From Amycolatopsis vastitatis (GTDB taxonomy: Bacteria > Actinomycetota > Actinomycetes > Mycobacteriales > Pseudonocardiaceae), in assembly GCF_002234595.1 (NCBI RefSeq), contig NZ_NMUL01000038.1, positions 186,001-250,000 of the forward strand: a stretch of 64,000 bases of DNA. Reading direction: 5' to 3'. This document shows, piece by piece, positions 35,178-44,462 of the stretch (within the stretch, counting starts at the first letter, position 1; each line of letters opens with the position of its first letter). The translations under genes and the position numbers were made by a program. The notes under the pieces are model-generated. The model was not told the origin of the DNA, did no database searches, and worked only from the letters and a program-made list of their open reading frames with translations.

Positions 35178-35944
35178 CACCGCAGGTGAACATCACGCGG
35201 CACCCCGAGAACACCGTGAGCTGGATCGACCTCGGCACCCCCGACATGGGGACGACGACGGCGTTCTACACCGCGCTGTTCGGCTGGACCGTCGCCCCGC
35301 CGGACGCCGACGGCTACCGGCTCTGCTCGCTGCGCGGGCAGCTCGTCGCCGCCCTGGGGCCGGCCGAGGACGCCGGCGCACCCTACTGGACGACCAACGT
35401 CACCGTGGCGGACATCCAAGCCACCGCCGCTCGCTTCGCGAACCTGGGCGCCCGGATCATCGTGGCACCCACCCGAGTCGGGACGCTCGGTCACGCCGCC
35501 GTCACGATCGACCCCGTCGGCGCACCACTGTCACTCTGGCAGCCCGGAACCCATGACGGCATGCAGCTGCACCACGAACCGGGGACCTTCGCCCGCATCA
35601 GCCTCCTCACCGACCAGTCCGCGCGTGCCGCCGCTTTCTACCGGCCGGCACTGCACTGGAACTCCGATCCCCGGCACACCAAGTTCCGGCTGCCGGACGA
35701 CTCCATCGCCACCACCGGCAAGCCGCCGGGGAAACCGACACCGCAGCGATCACTCTGGCTGGTCGGTTTCGCCAGCGACAGACCGGCCGCCGACGTCGAG
35801 CGGGCCCGGCGGCTCGGTGCCACCGAAGTTCGCCAGGACCCCGGCGGAGACGTCGTCATGCGCGATCCCACCGGCGCTCTGTTCGGCCTTGCACTCACGA
35901 CCGGTGGGGCGTACGGACGGCCGCCGTCAGGAGCAGGTCCTTGA
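35174..35944 (+). CDS. Two-domain VOC (glyoxalase/bleomycin-resistance) protein
   Basis: 256 residues with two VOC modules: residues about 12-120 (SWIDLGTPDMGTTTAFYTAL, ending LSLWQPG) and about 130-245 (FARISLLTDQSARAAAFY, ending GALFGLAL). Such proteins either bind drugs or act as metal-dependent dioxygenases/isomerases. GTG start overlaps the YdhR stop, so co-translated and probably induced together through the TetR protein. Its last 50 bases overlap the convergent AP-superfamily gene. Confidence 0.85.
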   Translation: MTPQVNITRHPENTVSWIDLGTPDMGTTTAFYTALFGWTVAPPDADGYRLCSLRGQLVAALGPAEDAGAPYWTTNVTVADIQATAARFANLGARIIVAPTRVGTLGHAAVTIDPVGAPLSLWQPGTHDGMQLHHEPGTFARISLLTDQSARAAAFYRPALHWNSDPRHTKFRLPDDSIATTGKPPGKPTPQRSLWLVGFASDRPAADVERARRLGATEVRQDPGGDVVMRDPTGALFGLALTTGGAYGRPPSGAGP

Positions 35945-37274
35945 CCTCGGTGGCGTGGATCTTTTCGCGGGCCAGGGCCGGGTCCGAGCAGAGGAACACC
36001 GGGCCGTCCTCGGGTGCGTCGGGCAGGCGGCCGTGGCTGCCGCGCACCGGCGCCGGGTCGAGCGGGACGACCTGCATCGAGTAGCGCAGGCCGAGCTTCT
36101 TGCGGGCCAGCGCGGACGCGGCCTTGAGCTTGACCATCGGGTCGTCCGGGTCGAAGAACAGCTCGGCCGGGTCGTAGCCGGGCTTGCGGTGGATCTCGAC
36201 GGTCTTCGCGAAGTCCGGCGCGCGGTCGTCGCTCAGCCAGTAGTAGTAGGTGAACCACGCGTCCGGCTCGGCGATCGCGACCAGCTCGCCCGCCCGTTCG
36301 TGGTCGATCCCGATTCCGGCCTGTCCGGAGCGATCCAGGACGACGTCCACCCCGGACAGTCCGGCCACGATGTCGCGCACCCGCGGGATGTCCGCCGGGT
36401 CGGCGACGTAGACGTGCGCGACCTGGTGGTCGGCCACCGCGAACGCCCGGGACGTCCACGGGTCGAGGTACTCCATGCCCGCCTGGACGTACACGTTGAG
36501 CAGGCCTTCGCGGCGCAGCGCCCGGTTGACGTCGACGGGCCGGCTCGCGTTGGTGATGCCGTACTCCGAGAGCGCGACGACGGTGTGCCCGCCCGCGGCC
36601 GCGAAGTCCAGCAGCGGCTTCAGAGCGGTGTCGATCTCCCGCGCGGCGGCCGCGGCCTGCGGCGCGTCCGGGCCGAAGCGCTGCAGGTCGTAGTCCAGGT
36701 GCGGGAGGTAGACGAGCGTGGTGTCCGGCTTGTCCTCGGTCATGATCTTCCGCGCCGCGGCGATGATCCACTGCGACGACGTGATCGACGCCGTCGGGCC
36801 CCAGTAGGTGAACAGCGGGAACTCGCCGAGGTCGCCGACCAGCCGGTCGTGCAGCTGCGGCGGGTGGGTGTAGGCGTCCGGGGACTTCTTGCCGTCGGCG
36901 TGGTAGATCGGCCGCGGGGTCACCGTCAGGTCGACGTCCATGCCCATCGCGTACCACCAGCAGACGTTGGCGACCTTGTGCCCCGGCTGCGCCCGGCGGG
37001 CCGCGTCCCAGAACTTGTCGCCCTGGACGAGCTTGTTGTGCTGGCGCCAGAGGAAGATTTCGCCGAGGTCGCGGAAGTACCAGCCGTTGCCGACGATCCC
37101 GTGCTCCGCCGGGGTGAGCCCGGTGAGGAACGTCGACTGCACCGAGCAGGTGACCGCCGGGAACACCGTGTCCAGCTGCGCGGTGAAGCCGGGTTCGGCC
37201 ATCCTGCGCAGGTTGGGCATGTGCGGCAGCAGCCGCGGGGTCAGCCCGACGACGTCGAGGACCAGCAAACTCAT
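35895..37274 (-). CDS. Alkaline-phosphatase-superfamily nucleotide pyrophosphatase/phosphodiesterase of ebo-like operon
   Basis: 459 residues. The N-terminus LLVLDVVGLTP supplies a metal Asp, and PAVTCSVQSTFLTG the nucleophile region; LPHLDYDLQRFGPD and a later ALSEYGITN (instead of SDHG) complete the NPP-type site. The SEYG variation suggests an unusual substrate. Last gene of the seven-gene operon, starting inside the EboE stop (ATGA). An AP-type enzyme in this position recalls ebo clusters of other bacteria. Acts in the cytoplasm by sequence: no signal seen. Confidence 0.82.
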   Translation of the reverse strand: MSLLVLDVVGLTPRLLPHMPNLRRMAEPGFTAQLDTVFPAVTCSVQSTFLTGLTPAEHGIVGNGWYFRDLGEIFLWRQHNKLVQGDKFWDAARRAQPGHKVANVCWWYAMGMDVDLTVTPRPIYHADGKKSPDAYTHPPQLHDRLVGDLGEFPLFTYWGPTASITSSQWIIAAARKIMTEDKPDTTLVYLPHLDYDLQRFGPDAPQAAAAAREIDTALKPLLDFAAAGGHTVVALSEYGITNASRPVDVNRALRREGLLNVYVQAGMEYLDPWTSRAFAVADHQVAHVYVADPADIPRVRDIVAGLSGVDVVLDRSGQAGIGIDHERAGELVAIAEPDAWFTYYYWLSDDRAPDFAKTVEIHRKPGYDPAELFFDPDDPMVKLKAASALARKKLGLRYSMQVVPLDPAPVRGSHGRLPDAPEDGPVFLCSDPALAREKIHATEVKDLLLTAAVRTPHRS

Positions 37275-38398
37275 TCGGAAACCTCTTCCAGGCCAAGGGT
37301 GATCAGTTCCCGCCGGGTCCACTCCAGCTCGGCCGCGATGCCCGCGACCAGCCCGGCGTCGTCGGCGGGTGCGTCCGGGAGCACCTGCCAGGTGTACGTC
37401 TCGACCTCGACGTGGTCGGTGCGCGCGGTCTCACCGCCGAACAGCTCGGCCAGGGTTCCGGCCAGTACCGGCCGGGTCGACGTCAGCGGCGGCGCCGGGT
37501 CGGCGTGCAGCGGCACGTGGAAGTGCACCCGCCACGGGGACTCGCCCGGCAGGCCACCGGCCAGCGCGAGGTCGAGGTCGTCGGCCCCGGGCGGAGCGCC
37601 TTCGTTGCTCTGGTGCAGGAACTGCGGCTCCACAAAGGACTCCAGAACCCGCCGTGTCGACGGGTCCGCCGGGTTCGCCGCCTCCAGCGCGGCCGACGCC
37701 TGCAGCTTGACGACGTCCAGCCCGGCGGCTTCGAGACGGCCCAACGCGGCCGCCGGGTCCTCGAACCCGACCGCCAGGTGGCAGGTGTCGAGGCAGACGC
37801 CCAGCCAATCTTTGTCCACTTCGGACAGCAGCGACGCCGCCTGCGCGGTCGTCTCGATGACGCACCCCGGCTCCGGTTCGAACGCCACGCGCACCGGGCG
37901 GTCCTGCTCCGCCAGCCCTTTGGCCAGCAAGTCGAGCTGGCCACGATCATCGCGCCATTCCGTCCGCCAGCCGAGCGGCAACGTCGAGACGCTGCCGCGC
38001 GCGGCGTCGTCCGGCATCAGCTCGGCCAGCAGCCGCGCCAGGTCCAGGGTGTAGCGCGTCCGCTCGGGTGTGGCCCAGTCCGGCCGGTACACCTTGTGCT
38101 TGACGACCGGGTCGTGGAAGCCCTGGTACGGGAAGCCGTTGAAGGTGACGGCTTCCAGGCCGCGCGCGGCCAGCTCGCGCTTGAGGCGGCCCACCGCGGC
38201 CGGGTCGGCGGCCAGTTCGGACGCCACCGGCCGGGCCAGCCACAGGCCGAGCCCGAGCCGGTCCGCGCCGAGGCGTTCCCGGACCGGCTCGCCGAAACGG
38301 GCCAGCTGGGCGAGCACGCCGTCGAGGTCCTCGGCCTGGTGCACGTTGGTGCAGTAGGCGAGGTGGACCAGCGAGCCGTCGCGGTGCCGGAACCTCAC
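37271..38398 (-). CDS. eboE: EboE-like TIM-barrel protein
   Basis: 375 residues, sugar-isomerase-like TIM barrel. Motifs LAYCTNVHQAEDLDGVL at the start, LEAVTFNGFPYQGFH, VAFEPEPGCVIET and WLGVCLDTCHLAVGFEDP match EboE, a conserved member of clusters needed for trafficking or processing of certain metabolites (for example scytonemin precursors in cyanobacteria). GTG 38398 overlaps the TatD stop by 4 bases. Enzymatic reaction not known. Confidence 0.85.
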   Translation of the reverse strand: MRFRHRDGSLVHLAYCTNVHQAEDLDGVLAQLARFGEPVRERLGADRLGLGLWLARPVASELAADPAAVGRLKRELAARGLEAVTFNGFPYQGFHDPVVKHKVYRPDWATPERTRYTLDLARLLAELMPDDAARGSVSTLPLGWRTEWRDDRGQLDLLAKGLAEQDRPVRVAFEPEPGCVIETTAQAASLLSEVDKDWLGVCLDTCHLAVGFEDPAAALGRLEAAGLDVVKLQASAALEAANPADPSTRRVLESFVEPQFLHQSNEGAPPGADDLDLALAGGLPGESPWRVHFHVPLHADPAPPLTSTRPVLAGTLAELFGGETARTDHVEVETYTWQVLPDAPADDAGLVAGIAAELEWTRRELITLGLEEVSE

Positions 38399-39246
38399 TT
38401 GCGCGCCCCTCGCAGGATCGAGTTGCCCGCGAACTCGGCGGGCGCGGCGTCCGATTCCAGGTCGAGGCGCCCGCTCTGGCCGTAGAACTCGACGGGGTTG
38501 CGCCACAGCACCCGGTCGACGTCGTCCTCGGTGAAGCCGGCGGCGAGCATCGCGTCGCCGGTCTTGCGGGTCTTGAGCGGGTCGCTCTTGCCCCAGTCGG
38601 CCGCCGAGTTCACCAGCACCCGCTCCGGGCCGTACTCGCGCAGGATCGCGACCATCCGGTCTTCGTCCATCTTCGTGTCCGGGTAGATGGAGAACCCCAG
38701 CCAGCAGCCGGATTCCTTGACCATGCGCACGGTCATCTCGTTGAGGTGATCGAGCACCACGCGCTCCGGCGCGATGCCCGACTCTCGGACGACGGCGATG
38801 CTGCGCTCGGTCCCCGCGGCCTTGTCGCGGTGCGGGGTGTGCACCAGCGCGGGCAGGTCGTGCTCGACGGCCAGGGCGAGCTGAGCCGCGAACGCCTTGT
38901 CCTCTTCCGCCGTCATCGAGTCGTAGCCGATCTCGCCGACCGCGACCACGCCGTCCTTCTCCAGGTAGCGCGGCAGGAGGTCGAGGACCGGGAAGCAGCG
39001 CGGGTCGTTGGCCTCCTTGGGGTTGAGCGCGATCGTGCAGTGGTGGGCGATGCCGAACTGGCTCGCGCGGAACGGCTCCCACCCGACCAGGGCGTCGAAG
39101 TAGTCGGTGAAGCTGCCGACGCTCGTGCGGGGCTGGCCCAGCCAGAACGCCGGTTCGACGAGCGCGCGGACCCCCGCGGCGTGCATCGCCGCGTAGTCGT
39201 CGGTGGTCCGGGAGCTCATGTGGATGTGGGGATCGAAGATGCGCAT
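38395..39246 (-). CDS. TatD-family metal hydrolase (EboB-like)
   Basis: 283 residues. The HxH metal site is in FDPHIHMSS (residues 5-13), with GEIGYDSM and VLDHLNEMT as later metal-ligand regions. TatD proteins hydrolyse phosphodiesters, but ebo-cluster members form a separate branch. One-base overlap (TGATG) with EboA upstream and GTGA with EboE downstream. Confidence 0.83.
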   Translation of the reverse strand: MRIFDPHIHMSSRTTDDYAAMHAAGVRALVEPAFWLGQPRTSVGSFTDYFDALVGWEPFRASQFGIAHHCTIALNPKEANDPRCFPVLDLLPRYLEKDGVVAVGEIGYDSMTAEEDKAFAAQLALAVEHDLPALVHTPHRDKAAGTERSIAVVRESGIAPERVVLDHLNEMTVRMVKESGCWLGFSIYPDTKMDEDRMVAILREYGPERVLVNSAADWGKSDPLKTRKTGDAMLAAGFTEDDVDRVLWRNPVEFYGQSGRLDLESDAAPAEFAGNSILRGARK

Positions 39247-39791
39247 CAGGCGTCCTGTTCTGCCAGCAGCGGGAGGAGGTCGGCGGGCACGTCGCGGCCC
39301 GCGGCGGTGCGCTCGGCGGCGAACGACCGCAGCATGCGCCGCAGCTCGTCGTCGGCCCGGCGGTCGAGCCCGGCCACACCCGCCAGCGAGATGCCCATGA
39401 AGACGCACTTGAGGACGCCGTGGCGGTACGCGGCGTCGTCGAGGTGCGTCGCGGCGTACTCGCCCATCGCCGCGGTGACGAGCCGGGTGTCGTTGGTCCG
39501 CAGAGCGTCCGCGACCAGTTCGAGCCCGGCGTCTCCGATATCCATGACGGACAGTCCATGGAGGACCGCACGCTTCTCCGCGGCGTCGCCGTAGCGGTAG
39601 AGACCGGGCATTTCCGCGGCCGCGCCCGGCGCGGCTTCGAGCAGGCGGACGCGGGCCACGTCGTCGACCGTCCGGCCCGGGACGTCCGACGGACCGCGGC
39701 CGCAGCGGCGGCCGACGGCCGGGAACAGCGTGCGCAACGCCGTCGCGTCGGCGGCGACGTCGTTCAGTGCCTTGTCCAGCCAGAGGTTCAC
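39246..39791 (-). CDS. eboA: EboA-domain protein
   Basis: 181 residues, all-helical, HEAT-like: MPGLYRYGDAAEKRAVLHGL and TAAMGEYAATHLDDAAYRHGVLKCVFMG are hallmarks of the EboA family. Function unknown; always found with TatD, EboE and UbiA-type genes. GTG start at 39791 overlapping the stop of the TIM-barrel gene. Confidence 0.83.
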   Translation of the reverse strand: MNLWLDKALNDVAADATALRTLFPAVGRRCGRGPSDVPGRTVDDVARVRLLEAAPGAAAEMPGLYRYGDAAEKRAVLHGLSVMDIGDAGLELVADALRTNDTRLVTAAMGEYAATHLDDAAYRHGVLKCVFMGISLAGVAGLDRRADDELRRMLRSFAAERTAAGRDVPADLLPLLAEQDA

Positions 39792-40609
39792 GCGGTCACC
39801 GCCTTGCGCAGGAACTCGAGGGACTCGCGGGCGATCCGCGGGGCCGCGTGGCTGTCCCGGGGCAGTTCCACCGCGACGAGCCCGGGGTAGGGCGCCAGAG
39901 CCGCCAGCACCGGCGGGAATTCGATTTCCCCGCGGCCGAATTCGAGGTGTTCGTGCGTGCCACGGCGCATGTCGTCGATCTGCACGTTCACCAGCCGCGG
40001 CAGGGCTCGCCGGACGCAGTCGGGCACGGACGCGGACTCGGTGCACCGGCAGTGCCCGATGTCCAGCGTCAACCCGAACCGCTCCGGGTCACCGAGCCGG
40101 CGCGCCAGCTCGAAGTAGCCGTCGAGGTCTTCGACGAGCATGCCCGGTTCGGGTTCGAAACCCAGCTTGACGTCGTGCTCGTCGGCGGCCTTGAGCACGT
40201 CGGCACAGCCGTCGGCCAGGTACGCCCAGGCGTCCTCAGTGGACAAACCCGCGGGTTTGTTGCCGCTCCAGAAGGAAACCGCCTCCGCCCCGAGGTCGGC
40301 GGCGATTTCGACCGCCCGGGTGAGGAAGTCGATCCGGCGGGCGCGGTCGGGGTCGAGGAACGTCGGCGAGTGCTTGCGCCACGGGTCCAGCAGGAACCGC
40401 GCGCCCGTCTCGATCACCACGGCGAGGCCCAGCCGGTCCAGTTCGACGGCGAGGTCCGCGACGCGGCGGGCGAGGTCCGGCGCGAACGGGTCGAGGTGCT
40501 GGTGGTCCAGGGTCAGGGCGACGCCGTCGTACCCCAGGTCGGCGAGGACGCGCAGCGCGTCCCCGAGCCGGTGGTTGGCGAAGCCGTTGGTGCCGTATCC
40601 GAACCTCAT
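39788..40609 (-). CDS. Sugar-phosphate isomerase/epimerase-like TIM barrel
   Basis: 273 residues of the AP-endonuclease-2/xylose-isomerase-like fold. Metal ligands are expected in LGFEPEPGMLV (Glu), LTLDIGHC (Asp, His), VQIDDMR and VAVELPRDSH (Glu). The start MRFGYGTNGFANHRLGDAL suits the family. It lies between UbiA and EboA with 4-base overlaps on both sides. Substrate unknown; with an inositol-phosphate synthase in the operon a cyclitol or its phosphate is plausible. Confidence 0.85.
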   Translation of the reverse strand: MRFGYGTNGFANHRLGDALRVLADLGYDGVALTLDHQHLDPFAPDLARRVADLAVELDRLGLAVVIETGARFLLDPWRKHSPTFLDPDRARRIDFLTRAVEIAADLGAEAVSFWSGNKPAGLSTEDAWAYLADGCADVLKAADEHDVKLGFEPEPGMLVEDLDGYFELARRLGDPERFGLTLDIGHCRCTESASVPDCVRRALPRLVNVQIDDMRRGTHEHLEFGRGEIEFPPVLAALAPYPGLVAVELPRDSHAAPRIARESLEFLRKAVTA

Positions 40610-41433
40610 GTCGGCGACACCTTCCGGCTCAGCGCCCGCGCGATCGGGAACGCGGCCGCCACGGCCAGCGCCGAGCGCCACGCGCCGGTCCGCGCGATCA
40701 GCCCGGCCTGCAACGGGATCATGCCGTGGATCCCGGCGCCCACCGCCCGGCGGATCTTCGGCGCGGCCGGGTCGCGGACGGCGTCGTACTGCGCCCGCCC
40801 GGTCGTCAGCGCGTACGTGCCGAGCAACGCGGAAGCCAGCGGACCGACGCGGCCGGCGGCGACGCGCACCCCGGCCGTCGCGGCCAGGGTGGCGGCGGGC
40901 AGCGCGGGTTTCGCACCGTCCACTTCGGACCGCGAAAGCTGCGTGACGGCGTAGGTGTGCGCCCCGACGGTCAGGGCCGCCGGCACCGCCGCCCGGGCCC
41001 CGCCCGCCCCGAGCAGGACGTCGAGGGTGCGCGCCGCGGCCATCGCGGCCGGCCCGAACACGGTCTCCTTGAGCACGAAGTCGTACGCCCAGACGGTCGC
41101 GGCCAGCGGGAGGGCGACGCGCAGCGCACGCCGTCCCCCGGCGGCCGCGGCGATGCCCAGCCCGCCCGCGGTGAGCCCGGTGGCGACGCCCAGCGCCGTC
41201 GCCGGCTTGACCCGGCCCGACGGGATCGGCCGCTCCGGCCGCTCGATCGCGTCGAGGTGGCGGTCGGCGTAGTCGTTGAGCGCCATGCCGGCCCAGTAGA
41301 TGCAGACGGACGCGCCGGTCAGCGCCAGGGTGCGGCGGCCGAACGGCCAGCCGGAGGCGGCGGCCCCGGCGACGGCGTCGCCGGGCACGGTCAGCGCGGC
41401 GGGCGCGCGGACGAGTTCGACGAGCGCCTTCAC
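40606..41433 (-). CDS. UbiA-family prenyltransferase (EboC-like)
   Basis: 275 residues with seven to nine membrane helices. The Mg-prenyl-diphosphate motif is NDYADRHLDAIERPERPIPSG at about residues 53-73 (NDxxDxxxD), with a weaker second Asp motif (YDAVRD). It resembles the actinobacterial SCO3242-type prenyltransferases. GTG 41433 is chosen because it gives the GTGA overlap seen at nearly every junction of this operon; GTG 41445 would add four residues. Likely attaches a prenyl chain to a cyclitol- or sugar-derived head group. Confidence 0.88.
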   Translation of the reverse strand: MKALVELVRAPAALTVPGDAVAGAAASGWPFGRRTLALTGASVCIYWAGMALNDYADRHLDAIERPERPIPSGRVKPATALGVATGLTAGGLGIAAAAGGRRALRVALPLAATVWAYDFVLKETVFGPAAMAAARTLDVLLGAGGARAAVPAALTVGAHTYAVTQLSRSEVDGAKPALPAATLAATAGVRVAAGRVGPLASALLGTYALTTGRAQYDAVRDPAAPKIRRAVGAGIHGMIPLQAGLIARTGAWRSALAVAAAFPIARALSRKVSPT

Positions 41434-42539
41434 CGGTGCGCCCACTCACGCAGGGCCGCGTACTGCGACGCGAGGTCGTGCGGCCCGTCGCCGGCCGGGT
41501 CCTTGAAGAAGAACCCGAACTCGGCCACCGGACCGGCCACGCCCTCGCGGCACGCCTTGCCGGTCAGCCGGGCGAGGTCGAGCACCAGCGGCGCGGCGAG
41601 CGCGGAGTCGCAGCCCTGCCAGGTGAGCTGCAGCGTCATCCGCGTGCCGAGGAAGCCCTCGAACAGCACGTGGTCCCAGGCGGTCTTCCAGTCGCCGAGG
41701 GCGGGCACGTAGTCGATGTGCACCTCGCCGTCGACCTCCCGGCCGAGGTTCCGCGAAAGCACCTGCTGCTTGGACGCGTTCTTGCTCGACGCGGCGCCGG
41801 GGTCGGCCAGCGTCGCGCCGTCGCCGCCGCCGAGCAGGTTCGTGCCCGACCAGGACAGGACGTTCAGCGCGCGCTGGGCGAACATCGGCGCGAGCACCGA
41901 CCGCAGCAGCGTCTCGCCGGTCTTGCCGTCCCGGCCCGCGTACGGCAGCCCCGCGGTGCGGGCCAGCTCGTCGAGCGCGGGCAGCCGCGCGCCCGTCGAC
42001 GGCGTGAAGTCGACAAAGCCACAACCCGCGCGGAAGGCGGCGTAGGCGTACTGCGCGCTCGACGGCAAGGTGTCCAGCGCACCCTCGAGTGCGGCCAGGG
42101 ACTCGTGCGCCGGGTGCGGCGCGCACGGCGGCTCGGTGGAGGAGACGTTGACGACGACGACGTGGTCCAGCCCCGCCCGGAAGGCGGTCAGGTCCGCGAC
42201 GATCCGGTCGATCGCGCTCCGGCCGCCCTCGGCGGGGGCCGGGCGCAGGCGGGCCTCGGCCGCCTCCAGCTCGGCCGTCACCGCGGCGGGCAGCGTCGAG
42301 GGCAGCACCCCGGCCGCGGCCAGGTGCTCGGCCCGCTTGACCAGCGGCGTGTCCACGACGTCGTGGCCGGCGAAGACCAGGTCTTCCAGGCCGGGCAGGT
42401 CAGCCCCGGCGAAGTCCGGCAGCTCGGTCACGCACCCCGTGCGCGCGGCCAGTCCCGCGCGCATGGCGGCGGCCCCGGCGATGGCCGTCGTGGCCACCGA
42501 TCCGCGGGCGCCGACCAGCCAGACACCGATCTTCCCCAT
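41430..42539 (-). CDS. Inositol-1-phosphate synthase of the ebo-like operon
   Basis: 369 residues, first gene of the operon. NAD-binding GVWLVGARGSVATTA, the catalytic-domain GTNLLGGGDG region, and DWKTAWDHVLFEGFLG with LQLTWQGCDSALAAPLVLDL match myo-inositol-1-phosphate synthases, which cyclise glucose-6-phosphate. GGAGG (42544-42548) supports ATG 42539 over the adjacent ATG 42542. It may supply the cyclitol head group in place of the 3-dehydroquinate-synthase-like EboD of other ebo clusters. Confidence 0.88.
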   Translation of the reverse strand: MGKIGVWLVGARGSVATTAIAGAAAMRAGLAARTGCVTELPDFAGADLPGLEDLVFAGHDVVDTPLVKRAEHLAAAGVLPSTLPAAVTAELEAAEARLRPAPAEGGRSAIDRIVADLTAFRAGLDHVVVVNVSSTEPPCAPHPAHESLAALEGALDTLPSSAQYAYAAFRAGCGFVDFTPSTGARLPALDELARTAGLPYAGRDGKTGETLLRSVLAPMFAQRALNVLSWSGTNLLGGGDGATLADPGAASSKNASKQQVLSRNLGREVDGEVHIDYVPALGDWKTAWDHVLFEGFLGTRMTLQLTWQGCDSALAAPLVLDLARLTGKACREGVAGPVAEFGFFFKDPAGDGPHDLASQYAALREWAHR

Positions 42540-42772
42540 CATTCCTCCAGTAATCCCGCAGTTCAGCCGCGTCGGCCGCCCCCGGCATGACGCGGTGCCC
42601 GGCCCCTGCTGCCCGCGTGACGGCGGCGGCGCGCAGAGGCCCACCCGAACTACATCGCTGTACACGATCGAGTGTTTCCAAACGATCTTCACCCGGCCCG
42701 CGGGACTCCGGTTAGTTTCGTGACCGGGGAACGGGTACCCGCCCGGGTGAACCCCATCGAAAGGAACCCCTC

Positions 42773-43606
42773 GTGACCAGCGTGCCCGTCATCGAACTGA
42801 ACAACGGCGTGCGGATGCCGCAACTCGGCTACGGCGTGTTCCAGGTCCCGGACGACGAGACCGCCACCGCCGTGAAGGCCGCCCTCGAAGCGGGCTACCG
42901 CAGCATCGACACCGCCGCCGTCTACGGCAACGAGAAGGGCGTCGGCCAGGCGATCGCCGAGTCCGGCATCGCCCGCGACGAGCTGTTCGTCACCACCAAG
43001 CTGTGGAACTCCGCCCAGGGCTACGACTCGACCCTCAAGGCGTTCGACCAGAGCATGGCCAAGCTCGGCCTGGAGCAGCTGGACCTCTACCTGATCCACT
43101 GGCCGACGCCCGCGCGCGACAAGTACCTCGACACCTGGAAGGCGTTCGAGAAGCTCCACGCCGACGGCCGGGTCCGCGCGCTCGGCGTGTCCAACTTCCA
43201 GCCCGCGCACCTCGAGCGCCTGCTCGACGCCGCCGACGTCGCCCCGGCGGTCAACCAGGTCGAACTGCACCCGTACCTGCAGCAGCCGGAGCTCCGCGAG
43301 TTCGACGCGAAGCACGGCATCGCGACGGAGGCGTGGAGCCCGCTCGCCAAGGGCGGCAGCCTGCTCGGCGACCCGGTGATCGCGGACCTCGCGGTGAAGC
43401 ACGGCCGTACGCCCGCGCAGATCGTGCTGCGCTGGCACCTGCAGCTCGGCAACGTCGTGATCCCGAAGTCCGTCACGCCGTCCCGGATCGAGGAGAACTT
43501 CGACCTGTTCGGGTTCACCCTCGCGGAGGAGGAGATGGAGTCGCTGACGCCGCTGGACCGCGGCGAGCGCACCGGCCCGGACCCGGACACGTTCAACGCC
43601 GCCTGA
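42773..43606 (+). CDS. Aldo/keto reductase
   Basis: 277 residues, NADPH-dependent (beta/alpha)8 reductase of the AKR5-like group. Catalytic tetrad: Asp and Tyr in SIDTAAVYGNE, Lys in FVTTKLWN, His in LYLIHWPTP. The NADPH segment is VVIPKSVTPSRIEENFD. GTG start after AAGGAAC. Probably a housekeeping aldehyde or 2,5-diketogluconate-type reductase; nothing links it to the divergent ebo-like operon except proximity. Confidence 0.92.
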   Translation: MTSVPVIELNNGVRMPQLGYGVFQVPDDETATAVKAALEAGYRSIDTAAVYGNEKGVGQAIAESGIARDELFVTTKLWNSAQGYDSTLKAFDQSMAKLGLEQLDLYLIHWPTPARDKYLDTWKAFEKLHADGRVRALGVSNFQPAHLERLLDAADVAPAVNQVELHPYLQQPELREFDAKHGIATEAWSPLAKGGSLLGDPVIADLAVKHGRTPAQIVLRWHLQLGNVVIPKSVTPSRIEENFDLFGFTLAEEEMESLTPLDRGERTGPDPDTFNAA

Positions 43607-43622
43607 CCCGTCGTGGCGGACC

Positions 43623-44462
43623 TCAGGGCTTGCGGGCGACTCCGCCCAGGGTGAGGAAGTTCAGCTCGCTCAGCGGGTGCAGGCGGGGGCCGTCGGGCCA
43701 CCATTCGTGCAGGTAGACCAGGCCGGGGCGGAGGAGATCCGTGCCATCGAAGAACGAAAGGATCTGCTCCCGCGTGCGGTGGACGCTGCCCAGCCCGGTG
43801 CCCTGGAAACTGGTCTCCAGCAGCCGCGCCAGCTCCTGGCGCGGGGAGTCCTCTTCCGGGTCGAAGTGGTGCGTGAGCAGCAGGAACGACCCGGGCGCGA
43901 GGGCGTCGACGTAGGCCGCGACGATCGCCTTCGCCCGGTCGTAGTCGTCGATGTGGTGGACGATCGAGGTCAGGATCAGCGCCACCGGCCTGCTGAAGTC
44001 GAGGTACTCCGTGACGACCTCGTCGGCCAGGGTCTCGGCCGGCCGCGTCAGGTCGGCACCCGTCACGTGGGTCAGGTAGTTCTCTTCGAGCAGCGCCCGG
44101 CCGTGCACCTGCACGACAGGGTCGTTGTCGACGTACACGACCTGCGCGTCCGGGTTGTACCGCTGCGCCACCTCGTGGGTGTTTTCCGCGGTCGGCATGC
44201 CGGAGCCGAGGTCGAGGAACTGGTCGATGCCGCGTTTGCCGGCGAGGAACCGCACCGCGCGCACCAGCCACTCGCGGTGCTCCTTCGCCATCGCGCGGGC
44301 GCCCGGTGCGATCGCCAGCAGCCGCCGCATCGCTTCGCGGTCGACCTCGTAGTGGTCGTGCCCGCCGAGGAGCGCGTCGGACAACCTCGCCAGGCTCGCC
44401 TTGCTGAAATCGAGGGAGGCCGCGCCCCCTTCGGTTCCGGACCGCAGGTCGCCAGGCGTCAT
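43623..44462 (-). CDS. DUF574-type SAM-dependent methyltransferase
   Basis: 279 residues. The family signature LSDALLGGHDHYEVDREAM is near the N-terminus, followed by QFLDLGSGMPTAENTHEVAQ (SAM-binding loop), VVYVDNDPVV and the SIVHHIDD motif. These proteins are abundant in actinomycetes, often next to regulators, with unknown methyl acceptors. GGGAG 8 bases upstream supports ATG 44462 over GTG 44477. Converges with the aldo/keto reductase, 16 bases apart. Confidence 0.9.
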   Translation of the reverse strand: MTPGDLRSGTEGGAASLDFSKASLARLSDALLGGHDHYEVDREAMRRLLAIAPGARAMAKEHREWLVRAVRFLAGKRGIDQFLDLGSGMPTAENTHEVAQRYNPDAQVVYVDNDPVVQVHGRALLEENYLTHVTGADLTRPAETLADEVVTEYLDFSRPVALILTSIVHHIDDYDRAKAIVAAYVDALAPGSFLLLTHHFDPEEDSPRQELARLLETSFQGTGLGSVHRTREQILSFFDGTDLLRPGLVYLHEWWPDGPRLHPLSELNFLTLGGVARKP

